A DNA stretch of 8,327 nt from Bacteroidota bacterium (GTDB lineage Bacteria; Bacteroidota; Bacteroidia; UKL13-3). The stretch is from contig CANHJJ010000070.1 in the NCBI GenBank assembly GCA_947460565.1, positions 1-8,327 of the forward strand. The letters are read 5' to 3'. The stretch's first letter is position 1. Every line of letters begins with the position of its first letter. Shown here piece by piece: positions 1-6,382 of this stretch. A program made the translations under genes and the position numbers. The notes below the pieces were generated by a model. It was not told the DNA's origin, did no database searches, and saw only the letters and a program-made list of their open reading frames with translations.

Positions 1-456
1 GGGAGCTTCGTTTTTCACTTCTGAAATATTGTTCTCAATGGCTGCTTTCATGATATCGTAGTTAATGCCAAACTGCGAAAGGATTTGCGAAGCCAAATTG
101 TCTTCATCCCGCAATATTGACAGTAAAAGGTGCTCTGTACCTATGATATCAGTCTTGAAGATTTTTGCTTCAAGGTAGGTTATTTTAAGCACCTTTTCAG
201 CTTGCTTTGTAAGGGGGATGTTTACAAAATTGGTATTGTTTGAGGCAGTATTTTTAATGGCATCTTCTATAGTTCTCTTTAGCTTTATCTTGTCTATATC
301 CAAAGCCTGAAGGGTCTTAATAGCCTTGCCATCACCTTCCCTGATAAGGCCAAGCAGCAAGTGCTCGGTACCTATGTAATCGTGCCCTAATCTTATAGCC
401 TCTTCACGGCTATAGCTAATTACGTCTTTAACGCGTGGCGAAAATTTTGCTTCCAT
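1..456 (-). CDS. clpC: ClpC-type ATP-dependent chaperone, N-terminal part only
   Basis: This is the first 152 codons of a Clp/Hsp100 AAA+ unfoldase; the gene runs off the left edge. The reading starts at an ATG (minus strand, 456-454) with MEAKFSPRVKDVISYSREEA and stays open to base 1. Two copies of the Clp N-terminal repeat are visible: residues 29-39 (GTEHLLLGLIR) and 106-116 (GTEHLLLSILR), each followed by an acidic/glycine turn and another helix. This double repeat is the adaptor- and substrate-binding N domain of ClpC/ClpA. ClpC feeds unfolded proteins to ClpP; the Walker motifs and the ClpP-binding loop would lie outside the window. ClpC is chosen over ClpA or ClpB because the start and repeat wording match ClpC of Bacteroidetes and Firmicutes. 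An AT-rich dyad lies about 70 bases upstream. There is no Shine-Dalgarno sequence, as is usual in this phylum. Confidence 0.93.
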   Translation of the reverse strand, partial: MEAKFSPRVKDVISYSREEAIRLGHDYIGTEHLLLGLIREGDGKAIKTLQALDIDKIKLKRTIEDAIKNTASNNTNFVNIPLTKQAEKVLKITYLEAKIFKTDIIGTEHLLLSILRDEDNLASQILSQFGINYDIMKAAIENNISEVKNEAP

Positions 457-522
457 GTATATATACTTCGATTTTTATTATACTTAAAGATTAGTCAAAC
501 AATGTTCCAAAACAGTTTACGC

Positions 523-545
523 AATTTATAAATTGAATTTATAAA
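523..545. repeat. Tandem AATTTATAAA repeats with a 12-bp palindrome upstream of clpC
   Basis: AATTTATAAA occurs at 523-532 and again at 536-545, separated by TTG. The first copy, extended to 534, is a perfect 12-bp palindrome (AATTTATAAATT). It lies 67 to 89 bases upstream of the clpC start, where an operator or promoter could be. The surroundings are very AT-rich, so chance is a real alternative. Confidence 0.4.
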
Positions 546-662
546 ACAATGTCAATTATGTTCACAAATAGATGTTAGCTGTTTAGTAGTAACCATATCA
601 AGTTTCATCAATCGATAAATCTCTGATTATAAAAACTATACTCACACATATAAATGCGCAAT

Positions 663-687
663 AGATTCTTCGTGCCTCAGAATGACG
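663..687. repeat. Short dispersed-type intergenic repeat (ATTCT...AGAAT hairpin)
   Basis: The 25-base segment has ATTCT (665-669) and AGAAT (679-683) facing each other over a nine-base loop, TCGTGCCTC. Read on the minus strand it begins GTCATTCTGAGGCACGAAG. I recall this as a short repeat scattered many times through intergenic regions of Bacteroidetes and some other phyla. It is more GC-rich than the flanking DNA and lies just past the 3' end of the transporter gene, a typical position for such elements. Only one copy is visible here, so the repeat status rests on memory. It could also act as a weak transcript-end hairpin for the transporter gene. Confidence 0.55.
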
Positions 688-709
688 AAATATTACTCAT
701 ATCAAACAT

Positions 710-1486
710 CTATTCCGAATTAGCGGCTTCGTGAATCATTTTCTCGGCCAGTTCTTTACCCAAATAAGCATCAATGAGCTTGTGAATAAAGTAAAGAAAA
801 GGAATCATCACAAATGCTGCGGTGAATTTGTAAACATAATTTACAATGCAAATGGCCAAAACCTGGGACAATGGCCATTGGTCGGGGGTATTTAATTTGC
901 CCAAATAAAAGGCAATGTAAAGCACCACAAAGCTATCTATCAGTTGCGATACCAAGGTACTGATGGTCGCTCTAAGCCAAAGATGCTTATCACCAGTGCT
1001 TTGACGCACCCAATGAAAGACCTTTACATCTATTAATTGCCCCAATAAAAAAGCCACCAATGAACCTATTATAATCCATAAACCTTGACCAAATATGGAA
1101 TTATAAGCCAAATTCATATCTAAAGGACCGCTTTCAGTTTGCTTGGTATTCCAAAAATCTGCACCTGTGGCATGTATGGCAGTAAAAACACCAATAAATG
1201 AATAAGCTATCAAAGTGGCTGCAATTAAAGAATAAAGCCTTACTGCTTTGTGCCCAAAATACTCGTTAATAATGTCTGTCATCACAAACACTATGGGCCA
1301 TAGAATAACACCTGCGGTCATGTTAAACGAGAGTTCGAAGCCAAAGAGATGCCAATTGGCAGGCTCAAAGCCAAGGGTTTTTTCGAGCGAAAATATCTTC
1401 ACACCTATAAACTCGGCAATGATGGCATTGGCAATAAAAAACGAACCCAGTACTAAAAACAATATATTGCGTTTTGATTCCTTCAT
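710..1486 (-). CDS. yhhQ: Queuosine precursor transporter, YhhQ/QPTR family
   Basis: This is a 258-residue integral membrane protein of the VUT_1 (DUF165) family, which imports the queuosine precursors preQ0 and preQ1. About six hydrophobic segments are visible, near residues 8-28, 54-70, 84-104, 135-153, 175-195 and 207-233. Family signatures are N20xxxAE25 with G28 and K30 in the first helix, T70-D71-I-I-N74-E75-Y-F-G78 with R83 after the second, and the W170-L-R172-A ... S180-Q-x-x-D184-S segment. Length is somewhat over the E. coli protein (about 220 residues); the extra part is mainly the loop at 105-130. It stands alone on the minus strand, divergent from the kinase gene and followed by a 253-base gap. 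A Tgt enzyme of the same pathway lies at 7089-8207. Exact substrate (preQ0, preQ1 or queuine) cannot be read from the sequence. Confidence 0.9.
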   Translation of the reverse strand: MKESKRNILFLVLGSFFIANAIIAEFIGVKIFSLEKTLGFEPANWHLFGFELSFNMTAGVILWPIVFVMTDIINEYFGHKAVRLYSLIAATLIAYSFIGVFTAIHATGADFWNTKQTESGPLDMNLAYNSIFGQGLWIIIGSLVAFLLGQLIDVKVFHWVRQSTGDKHLWLRATISTLVSQLIDSFVVLYIAFYLGKLNTPDQWPLSQVLAICIVNYVYKFTAAFVMIPFLYFIHKLIDAYLGKELAEKMIHEAANSE

Positions 1487-1519
1487 AACTTAATAATAAC
1501 AATACAATTATAAACACAA

Positions 1520-1527
1520 TAAGTTTG
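1520..1527 (+). promoter_or_regulatory. Possible Bacteroidetes -7 element upstream of the deoxynucleoside kinase
   Basis: TAAGTTTG matches the phylum's -7 consensus TAnnTTTG exactly. No TTG is found about 19 bases upstream, so the -33 element is missing. Transcription would start near 1533 and leave a leader of about 85 bases before the ATG at 1619. On the other strand, TATAATTG (1512-1505) is a one-mismatch -7 candidate for the transporter gene. Both are weak. Confidence 0.3.
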
Positions 1528-1618
1528 AAAGAAAGCGATTAAACAAAATGTTGAAAGTCTGTTAAAATCATCTCTTAACAATTAATTAAAATCGTAAGTT
1601 GAAATAAATAAAAAAAGT

Positions 1619-2230
1619 ATGCATTTAGCCATAGCAGGAAACATAGGATCGGGAAAAACAACATTGACTACACTTTTGTCGAAACACTACAAATTTGAGC
1701 CTCATTATGAGGATGTGGAAGACAATCCCTACATCAGCGATTTTTATGAAGACATGCAAAGATGGAGCTTCAATTTGCAAATCTATTTTTTAAATAGCCG
1801 CTACAATACCGTTTTGGGTTTGCAAAAATCTAAGAAAAACATCATCCAAGATAGAACCATATACGAAGATGCCAACATTTTTGCACCTAATCTTCACTCA
1901 ATGGGATTGATGAGCACCCGAGATTTTGAAACCTACCAAAAACTTTTCGAATCGCTAAACCAAACTATTAAAGCACCAGATTTATTGGTGTATTTAAGAG
2001 CTTCTATTCCATCATTGGTTAACAATATTCAAAAGCGTGGCAGAGATTATGAAGATAGCATTCGTTTGGATTATTTAAAACGCCTTAACGAAAGATATGA
2101 AGCTTGGATTAGCACTTACAAACACAAGCATATCATTATTGAGGTAGATGATTTGAATTATGCCGAACGCCCTGAAGATTTGGGTAAGGTTATTTCAAGA
2201 ATTGAAACAGAAATAAACGGTTTATTTTAA
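1619..2230 (+). CDS. Deoxynucleoside kinase (dNK/dAK/dGK family)
   Basis: This cytosolic kinase phosphorylates deoxynucleosides to their 5'-monophosphates in nucleoside salvage. It has 203 residues, normal for the bacterial family. The P-loop is GNIGSGKTT at 7-15. E31 and the following acidic stretch fit the base/sugar-site region, and the W49-S-F-N-L-Q54 segment is the substrate-pocket helix with its conserved glutamine. The D78-R79-T80 plus Y82-E83-D84 motif is the family's DRS/ERS signature. PDLLVYLRA at 120-128 is the strand leading to the lid, and the arginine-rich lid is K139-R-G-R142 with E145. Substrate preference (adenosine, guanosine or pyrimidine deoxynucleosides) cannot be decided by eye, so no symbol is given. 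The ATG is preceded by an A-rich stretch with no Shine-Dalgarno, and the gene ends at a strong terminator, so it is probably monocistronic. Confidence 0.92.
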   Translation: MHLAIAGNIGSGKTTLTTLLSKHYKFEPHYEDVEDNPYISDFYEDMQRWSFNLQIYFLNSRYNTVLGLQKSKKNIIQDRTIYEDANIFAPNLHSMGLMSTRDFETYQKLFESLNQTIKAPDLLVYLRASIPSLVNNIQKRGRDYEDSIRLDYLKRLNERYEAWISTYKHKHIIIEVDDLNYAERPEDLGKVISRIETEINGLF

Positions 2231-2254
2231 ATCGAAATAAAAATACAAAATGAG

Positions 2255-2284
2255 AAGTCAGGTGGAAACGCCTGACTTTTTTTT
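2255..2284 (+). terminator. Rho-independent terminator after the deoxynucleoside kinase
   Basis: AAGTCAGG (2255-2262) pairs perfectly with CCTGACTT (2271-2278) around an eight-base loop. The T run extends from 2277 to 2284, then resumes after one G. It begins 24 bases after the kinase stop codon and separates that gene from the acetyltransferase gene. Confidence 0.92.
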
Positions 2285-2313
2285 GTTTTTATTAAATCCT
2301 TTAAATTAATACA

Positions 2314-2344
2314 TGTGCAATATTTGTCAAAGAATGTATGTTTG
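2314..2344 (+). promoter_or_regulatory. Bacteroidetes-type promoter for the GNAT gene
   Basis: TATGTTTG at 2337-2344 matches the -7 consensus TAnnTTTG exactly. TGTG at 2314-2317 matches the -33 element TTTG at three of four bases, with the preferred 19-base spacer. The start site would be near 2350, leaving a short leader of about 15 bases before the ATG at 2365. It lies just past the upstream terminator, which supports an independent transcript. Confidence 0.55.
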
Positions 2345-2364
2345 CCATACACAAATAGAGAAAC

Positions 2365-2859
2365 ATGACTCGCATCGAAATTATACCTGCTGAAGAAAGC
2401 CATTTACCCGCCATTTTTTCTATTTACAATGATGCCATTCTGCACGGTACTGCCACCTTTGATACAGAAGCTAAAAGCGATTTAGAAATAGTCCAATGGT
2501 GGAAAAAACACAACCAAAAATACTGTGTGTTTGTTGCTATGCGTGGAGGTGAATTGCAAGGTTGGGCAAGTCTTAGCCAATGGAGCGACAAGCAAGCTTA
2601 TAATGATTCGGCTGAATTAAGTGTCTATATTTTGCCTAGCTGTCAAGGACAAAACATTGGGCAAATGCTTATGACAAAAGTTTTGGAGCAAGGCAAGGCT
2701 GAAGGGGTTCATACCATTATATCACGCATTACCCAGGGCAATGACATCAGCATACACATTCACAAAAAATTTGGTTTTGAAATGGTGGGTGTGCTGAAAG
2801 AAGTTGGACGAAAATTTGGTCGTTTGCTGGATGTAACCATGATGCAGAAGATTTTATAA
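2365..2859 (+). CDS. GNAT N-acetyltransferase, phosphinothricin acetyltransferase/MnaT-like
   Basis: This 164-residue protein belongs to the acetyl-CoA-dependent GNAT fold and to the Pat/Bar/YncA (MnaT) branch, whose members acetylate amino-acid-like amines such as phosphinothricin, methionine sulfoximine or methionine sulfone. Branch-specific wording is seen at residues 18-35 (IYNDAI, then G28-T-A-T-F-D-T-E35), at G66-W-A-S-L-S-x-W73, and at the C-terminal G137-F ... E146-V-G-R-K-F-G-R153 ... D156-V segment. The acetyl-CoA loop is Q94-G-Q-N-I-G-Q100, with N97 where glycine is most common, then N126 and S129 with H131/H133 near the last helix. The usual tryptophan in the KFGRWLD-type segment is leucine (L154) here. 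The natural substrate is unknown; detoxification of amino-acid analogues is the family-based guess. The gene appears transcribed alone and ends five bases from the convergent zinc-ribbon gene. Confidence 0.85.
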   Translation: MTRIEIIPAEESHLPAIFSIYNDAILHGTATFDTEAKSDLEIVQWWKKHNQKYCVFVAMRGGELQGWASLSQWSDKQAYNDSAELSVYILPSCQGQNIGQMLMTKVLEQGKAEGVHTIISRITQGNDISIHIHKKFGFEMVGVLKEVGRKFGRLLDVTMMQKIL

Positions 2860-2864
2860 GAACT

Positions 2865-3119
2865 TTAGCCTCTTTTGCTTTGATAGAAGATTCGATAACA
2901 ATTCAAACATCTGAATTTTTTCAATTCACTCATATTCATTACCTGCAAATTTTTATAAAAAGCACTGCGCTTTAATCGTTCTGTCTTGTTTGATTTACAT
3001 TTTGGGCAGACCAATTCTTTTGTTATTTTTCTCTTAAAATTTACATATAGATAAAACAAGACCAAAACAGGCCCAAATACCAAAATATCATCTTTGTAAG
3101 ATTCAATTAAATCCATCAT
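2865..3119 (-). CDS. Small membrane-anchored zinc-ribbon protein, function unknown
   Basis: This 84-residue protein has one hydrophobic segment near residues 12-26, followed by a strongly basic stretch (K29-R-K-I-T-K34) that by the positive-inside rule puts the C-terminal part in the cytoplasm. The soluble part is a zinc ribbon: C38-P-K-C41 and C71-L-N-C74, with basic residues and a Y-R-I-F-Y tail after the last cysteine. Similar small CPxC...CxxC proteins are widespread and uncharacterised. The frame begins with two adjacent ATG codons (3119 and 3116), so the start is uncertain by one residue. It is convergent with the acetyltransferase gene, with only five bases between the stops and no terminator. 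Paired cysteine motifs at normal spacing make a chance reading frame unlikely, but no function can be assigned. Confidence 0.72.
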   Translation of the reverse strand: MMDLIESYKDDILVFGPVLVLFYLYVNFKRKITKELVCPKCKSNKTERLKRSAFYKNLQVMNMSELKKFRCLNCYRIFYQSKRG

Positions 3120-3199
3120 AATTTGTTCGAGATTATAAAAATTATTTCATTTTTAAAAAATAAATTTACACGTAATCAAAATAAATTTATAATTGGCTA

Positions 3200-3207
3200 T
3201 AATTTTG
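3200..3207 (+). promoter_or_regulatory. Possible -7 element upstream of the decayed lipoprotein gene
   Basis: TAATTTTG matches TAnnTTTG exactly, but no -33 TTG lies at the right distance, and the surrounding DNA is so AT-rich that such matches arise easily. It would give a leader of roughly 70 bases. It may be a relic of the promoter of the broken gene that follows. Confidence 0.25.
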
Positions 3208-3282
3208 ATTTTAATTTAATAAAAACAATTGGAAAGATTTTAAAACAAAGCTAACATCGTGCAATAGACTTGTAGACTTAAC

Positions 3283-4102
3283 ATGAAAAACCTACCTATT
3301 TCAATTTTATTTTTCAGCAGTTTTGCCATGGCTTGTTCCACAAAAACCTATGATTCAGTAGAATGGCAGAATTCAATCGTAGCTGTGGATGATTTGATTG
3401 ATGATTGGTTTTACCCCTTGCGCTTTTATGATTACAAAAGCAAAATCAATTATAGTATTTCCAACGAGCAGAAAAATATATAATTATGTGTTAAAATTTC
3501 AGATAGACTAAGCCAATTGAAAATACTAAGGGCGGATATGGATTTTAAAATTAACCCTTTGGGTAAAAATGGATTTCCCGTTTCATTTATGTAACCCCTC
3601 TAGCATATTAAAACAAGGTAAAACATCAAAGACCTAATGACAATGAACCTTAAACAAAAGTAGGTAGCCTGCGAGGCAGATCGCAAATGATGAAAAGTTA
3701 GTTGTTAGAAGCTAATAACTCAGAAGTAACAGCCTTTTTGAGAAAGAGCATTTCACTCCTTGAAAACGCTTCAGGTATAAAAGCTGCCATATATATTGAT
3801 AATGGAGGTATCATGTTTTATGAAGTCATTATTCCATTTGAAACTTTTTATAAAAAGGCGCTAGACACAGCTTACTACAAAGTAGTTTTTAACTATAAGA
3901 TATGAATTACCTATCCCTTCTATGAGTTCAGCTGGTCTAGGAATGCGGGAGCAAGGGGGGCAGAAGTATCCAAGTTATTGGAATCGAAGGAAGTGGAGAG
4001 AAAGGTGCCAATTACCTTGGGAGCGCCTTCACTGCAATGTATAATGCCAATGAGGTAAAAAAGAAATTGAAATTTGCGTTAGAAGCAAATTATCTGAAAT
4101 AA
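3283..4102 (+). pseudogene. Decayed lipoprotein gene with multiple stops and frameshifts
   Basis: Fragments of one protein of about 270 residues can be followed through three frames. The first 66 codons from the ATG at 3283 give a signal peptide ending in FAMAC (C18, probable lipobox), then V35-D-D ... D40-D41-W42, P45-L-R-F-Y-D50 and Y57-S-I-S-N61. A TAA at 3481 falls where the sense suggests tyrosine. The same frame goes on as LCVKISDRLSQLKILRADM up to 3591, then meets TAA (3592), TAG (3601), TAA (3619) and TAG (3661), with a protein-like KDLMTMNLK between. The reading resumes in another frame at 3702-3902 (GIKAAIYIDNGGIMFYEVIIPF), shifts again near 3904, and ends in a third frame at about 3974-4102 (GIEGSGEKGANYLGSAF, then a lysine-rich tail and TAA). 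From memory this order resembles a Bacteroidetes lipoprotein family with a CBM9/DOMON-like domain; that is unverified. A 67-codon open stretch at 3702-3905 (TTG start) is one fragment, not a separate gene. Confidence 0.78.
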
Positions 4103-4152
4103 CTCCATAACAAGCTTAAGTAAATTTTATTTCTTAAAATTAAGGTTAACTA

Positions 4153-4914
4153 TTAGCTATTATTCCATATTTCCCAGCTCTTTTCAGCTTGCAAATGCAG
4201 CATTTCTAGACCATTTTTAATAGATGCACCTTGCTTTTTGGCTTCTCTTAAGAAACTAGGTTCTTCTGGTAGATAAATTAAATCATAACAGTATTGTGCA
4301 TCATTAATATAATCAAAAGGTATTGGAAGTAAATCCTTTTCATTAGGATACATACCTACAGGGGTGCAATTAACCAACAATTGCGATGATTCAATCATTT
4401 CCTTTGACAATTCTTCATAACCAATACAATCCTCTGTCGCTTGTCTTGTCACAGAGATCATTTGCACTCCATGTTTCTGGAGCACATATTTTATGGCCTT
4501 GGCAGCGCCACCATTCCCAAGTATAATGGCCTTTTTTATTTTTGAAATATCTTTAACAAAATTAATTAGAGATAATTCAAAACCGTATACATCAGTATTA
4601 TAACCAATCAACTTGTACTCATCAGGATTTGCAGATTCTCTAATAACTTTAACGCAATTTACCGCGCCAACCTCCAAAGCGCTAATGTCAATTTCATCAA
4701 GAAATCGAAGAATTTCTTGTTTGTAAGGTATAGTAACATTTAATCCAATTAAGGTAGGGTAAAAAACAAGCATATCCTTCAATAATCCTATATCCGGAAT
4801 AGGAATGTTTCGATAAGTATAATCTAATAAACCAAGCTCATTAAATTTCTTCGTAAAGAAATCCTTACTAAAGTTGTTTTTAAGAGGATAACCTATAAGA
4901 CCGAATTGATCCAT
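4153..4914 (-). CDS. aroE: Shikimate dehydrogenase (NADP+)
   Basis: This cytosolic enzyme reduces 3-dehydroshikimate to shikimate with NADPH, the fourth step of aromatic amino acid and chorismate synthesis. It has 253 residues, usual for Bacteroidetes AroE. The substrate domain shows G8-Y-P-L ... S16-K, then G57-L-N59-V-T61-I-P-Y-K65 with the catalytic lysine K65. It continues with G83-A-V-N86 and G104-Y-N106-T-D108, where D108 pairs with K65. The NADP domain has the glycine loop G133-N-G-G-A-A and V155-T-R157 for the 2'-phosphate, followed by N182-C-T-P-V-G-M188. The C-terminal G-L-E-M-L-x-x-Q-A helix closes the site. The first of the two usual substrate-binding serines is asparagine (N14). 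The start is two bases after the engB stop, so the two are co-transcribed. It faces the decayed lipoprotein gene tail to tail. Confidence 0.95.
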   Translation of the reverse strand: MDQFGLIGYPLKNNFSKDFFTKKFNELGLLDYTYRNIPIPDIGLLKDMLVFYPTLIGLNVTIPYKQEILRFLDEIDISALEVGAVNCVKVIRESANPDEYKLIGYNTDVYGFELSLINFVKDISKIKKAIILGNGGAAKAIKYVLQKHGVQMISVTRQATEDCIGYEELSKEMIESSQLLVNCTPVGMYPNEKDLLPIPFDYINDAQYCYDLIYLPEEPSFLREAKKQGASIKNGLEMLHLQAEKSWEIWNNS

Positions 4915-4916
4915 AT

Positions 4917-5528
4917 TTAGCCCTTTGCTACGTTAAAGGATTTACTAATTTGACTAATGTAATCCAATAAATCTTCTCTTCCAATTTTCTTTTCTGATGA
5001 GGTTTGAAAAACCTGTGGCATAGCAGCCCAATCTTTTAACATTTCCTCCTCAAAAGAAACTATATTGGCTTGCGCTTGAGCAGGTTTTAGCTTATCTAAT
5101 TTTGTAAATACAATGGCAAATGGAACCCCAATCTCGCCCAATAAATTAATAAAACTTAAATCACTAATTTGGGGTGGAACACGGCTATCAACCAACACAA
5201 AAACACATTGCAAGTTTTCACGCTTACGTAGATAATTTTCCAAGGTTGCCTCCCATTCAGTTCTCAATGTTTTGCTACGCTTGGCATAACCATAACCAGG
5301 CAAATCGACCAAAAACCAATTTTCATTGATTTTGTAATAGTTTAAACTTACTGTTTTTCCTGGGGTGGATGAGGTGCGGGCCAATTGTTTTTTAGCCACT
5401 AGCATATTAATTAAGGAAGATTTTCCCACGTTACTTCTACCGATAAATGCATATTCTGGCAGGTATTCGGTAGGGCAATCGCTTAGTTTGTTTGCACTTC
5501 TTTGAAAAACAGCCGACTTAATTTCCAT
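4917..5528 (-). CDS. engB: Ribosome biogenesis GTPase EngB/YsxC/YihA
   Basis: EngB is an essential Era-like GTPase that assists late assembly of the large ribosomal subunit. All five GTPase motifs are present in 203 residues: G1 G30-R-S-N-V-G-K-S-S38, G2 at T55-P-G-K-T59, G3 D75-L-P-G78 followed by the family-typical YGYAK, G4 T142-K-L-D145, and G5 T176-S-S178. The tract S53-S-T-P-G-K-T and the N63-Y-Y segment after it are diagnostic of EngB among TRAFAC GTPases. It is the first gene of a two-gene transcript with aroE and diverges from ubiE/menG across a 128-base gap that carries a long dyad. I see no strong promoter match for it in that gap. Confidence 0.96.
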   Translation of the reverse strand: MEIKSAVFQRSANKLSDCPTEYLPEYAFIGRSNVGKSSLINMLVAKKQLARTSSTPGKTVSLNYYKINENWFLVDLPGYGYAKRSKTLRTEWEATLENYLRKRENLQCVFVLVDSRVPPQISDLSFINLLGEIGVPFAIVFTKLDKLKPAQAQANIVSFEEEMLKDWAAMPQVFQTSSEKKIGREDLLDYISQISKSFNVAKG

Positions 5529-5613
5529 TTTGCGAAGTTAGTTTTTTTGAGTAGTTTCTACATAGACTTAAAACTTTATGCTTCTATAAGCCTTATTAAA
5601 TTGAAACATTTTA

Positions 5614-5645
5614 ACGAAAAAGCTATTAGTAATAGCTATTTTCGT
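5614..5645. promoter_or_regulatory. Long interrupted dyad between engB and ubiE
   Basis: ACGAAAA (5614-5620) plus GCTATTA (5622-5628) face TAATAGC (5630-5636) plus TTTTCGT (5639-5645). That makes 14 complementary base pairs interrupted by one base on the left and two on the right. The right end is 11 bases before the ubiE start. A further CGAAAAAG copy (5649-5656) repeats 5615-5622 and touches the ATG. In RNA it would be a hairpin at the ubiE start; in DNA it could be an operator shared by the divergent genes. There is no U tract or upstream gene to make it an ordinary terminator. Confidence 0.6.
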
Positions 5646-5656
5646 AAGCGAAAAAG

Positions 5657-6382
5657 ATGAAAATAGTAAAACCAGACCAAAGTTCTGAAGCATCAAAAAA
5701 ACAGCAGGTTGAAGCCATGTTTGATAGCATTGCCGAGAAATATGATTTCTTAAATCGTTTTCTGTCAATGGGTATAGATAAAGGATGGAGAAAAAAAGCC
5801 ATCAACGAATTAAAGGCAAGTCAGCCAAAATACATTTTGGATGTAGCTACCGGCACAGGCGATTTGGCATTGGAAGCCATAAGATTGAATCCGGATAAGA
5901 TTGTGGGACTTGACCTTTCTGAACAAATGCTAGTGAAAGGAAGAGAGAAAATTACTGCAGCCAATCTTGGTTCAAAAATAGAAATGGTGAAAGGCGATAG
6001 CGAAAACTTGCCTTTTGAAAAAGACAGCTTTGATGCGGTAACTGTTGCTTTTGGTGTCCGAAATTTCGAAAACTTAGATGCGGGCTTAAAAGAGATTAAC
6101 CGTGTAATGAAAACCTCTGCAAAGCTTGTGGTGCTTGAGTTTTCAAAGCCAAAGGTGTTTCCTTACAAACAATTATACAATTTTTATTTTACCTACATCC
6201 TACCTGTATGGGGTAACCTATTAAGCAAAAGCAGCAATGCATATACCTACTTACCAGAAAGCGTAAAACACTTCCCTGAAGGTGAGGAATTTGCCAGTCA
6301 TTTGCGATTATGCGGTTTTAAAAATATTATTGCCAAACCATTAACCCTTGGAACGTGCACGCTTTACGTAGCAGAAAAATAA
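5657..6382 (+). CDS. ubiE: Demethylmenaquinone methyltransferase (UbiE/MenG)
   Basis: This SAM-dependent methyltransferase performs the last step of menaquinone synthesis; in Bacteroidetes, which use menaquinone, the MenG role is the relevant one. It has 241 residues. The N-terminal family signature is V18-x-x-M21-F-D-x-I-A-x-x-Y-D30-F-L-N33 with W44-R45. SAM motif I is L61-D-V-A-T-G-T-G-D-L-A71, and D86 ends the second strand. G113-D114 with L118-P-F120 is the next motif, then F125-D-A-V-T and F132-G-V-R-N136, the UbiE-specific segment. The C-terminal part has the typical W-G-x-L ... S-x-Y-x-Y-L-P-x-S-V-x-x-F-P wording. The ATG at 5657 follows an A-rich stretch. It is the first gene of a probable ubiE-porT-tgt transcript; its 3' end overlaps porT by 28 bases. 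Confidence 0.96.
   Translation: MKIVKPDQSSEASKKQQVEAMFDSIAEKYDFLNRFLSMGIDKGWRKKAINELKASQPKYILDVATGTGDLALEAIRLNPDKIVGLDLSEQMLVKGREKITAANLGSKIEMVKGDSENLPFEKDSFDAVTVAFGVRNFENLDAGLKEINRVMKTSAKLVVLEFSKPKVFPYKQLYNFYFTYILPVWGNLLSKSSNAYTYLPESVKHFPEGEEFASHLRLCGFKNIIAKPLTLGTCTLYVAEK

Noticed and set aside
1248..1493. 81-codon plus-strand open frame
   Set aside because: It lies antisense to the transporter gene, whose membrane protein signatures are clear; the product has no recognisable features.
3481..3663. Stop-codon reassignment or readthrough in the lipoprotein locus
   Set aside because: TAA in place of an expected tyrosine looked suggestive, but intact neighbours end normally at TAA and TAG, and the locus also has frame changes, so decay explains it better.
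3666..3680. GCCT...AGGC hairpin as a regulatory element
   Set aside because: Only four base pairs, inside the decayed gene, with no supporting context.
5568..5768. 66-codon minus-strand open frame across the engB/ubiE gap
   Set aside because: It overlaps the ubiE start on the opposite strand and runs through the dyad; the sequence shows no family features.
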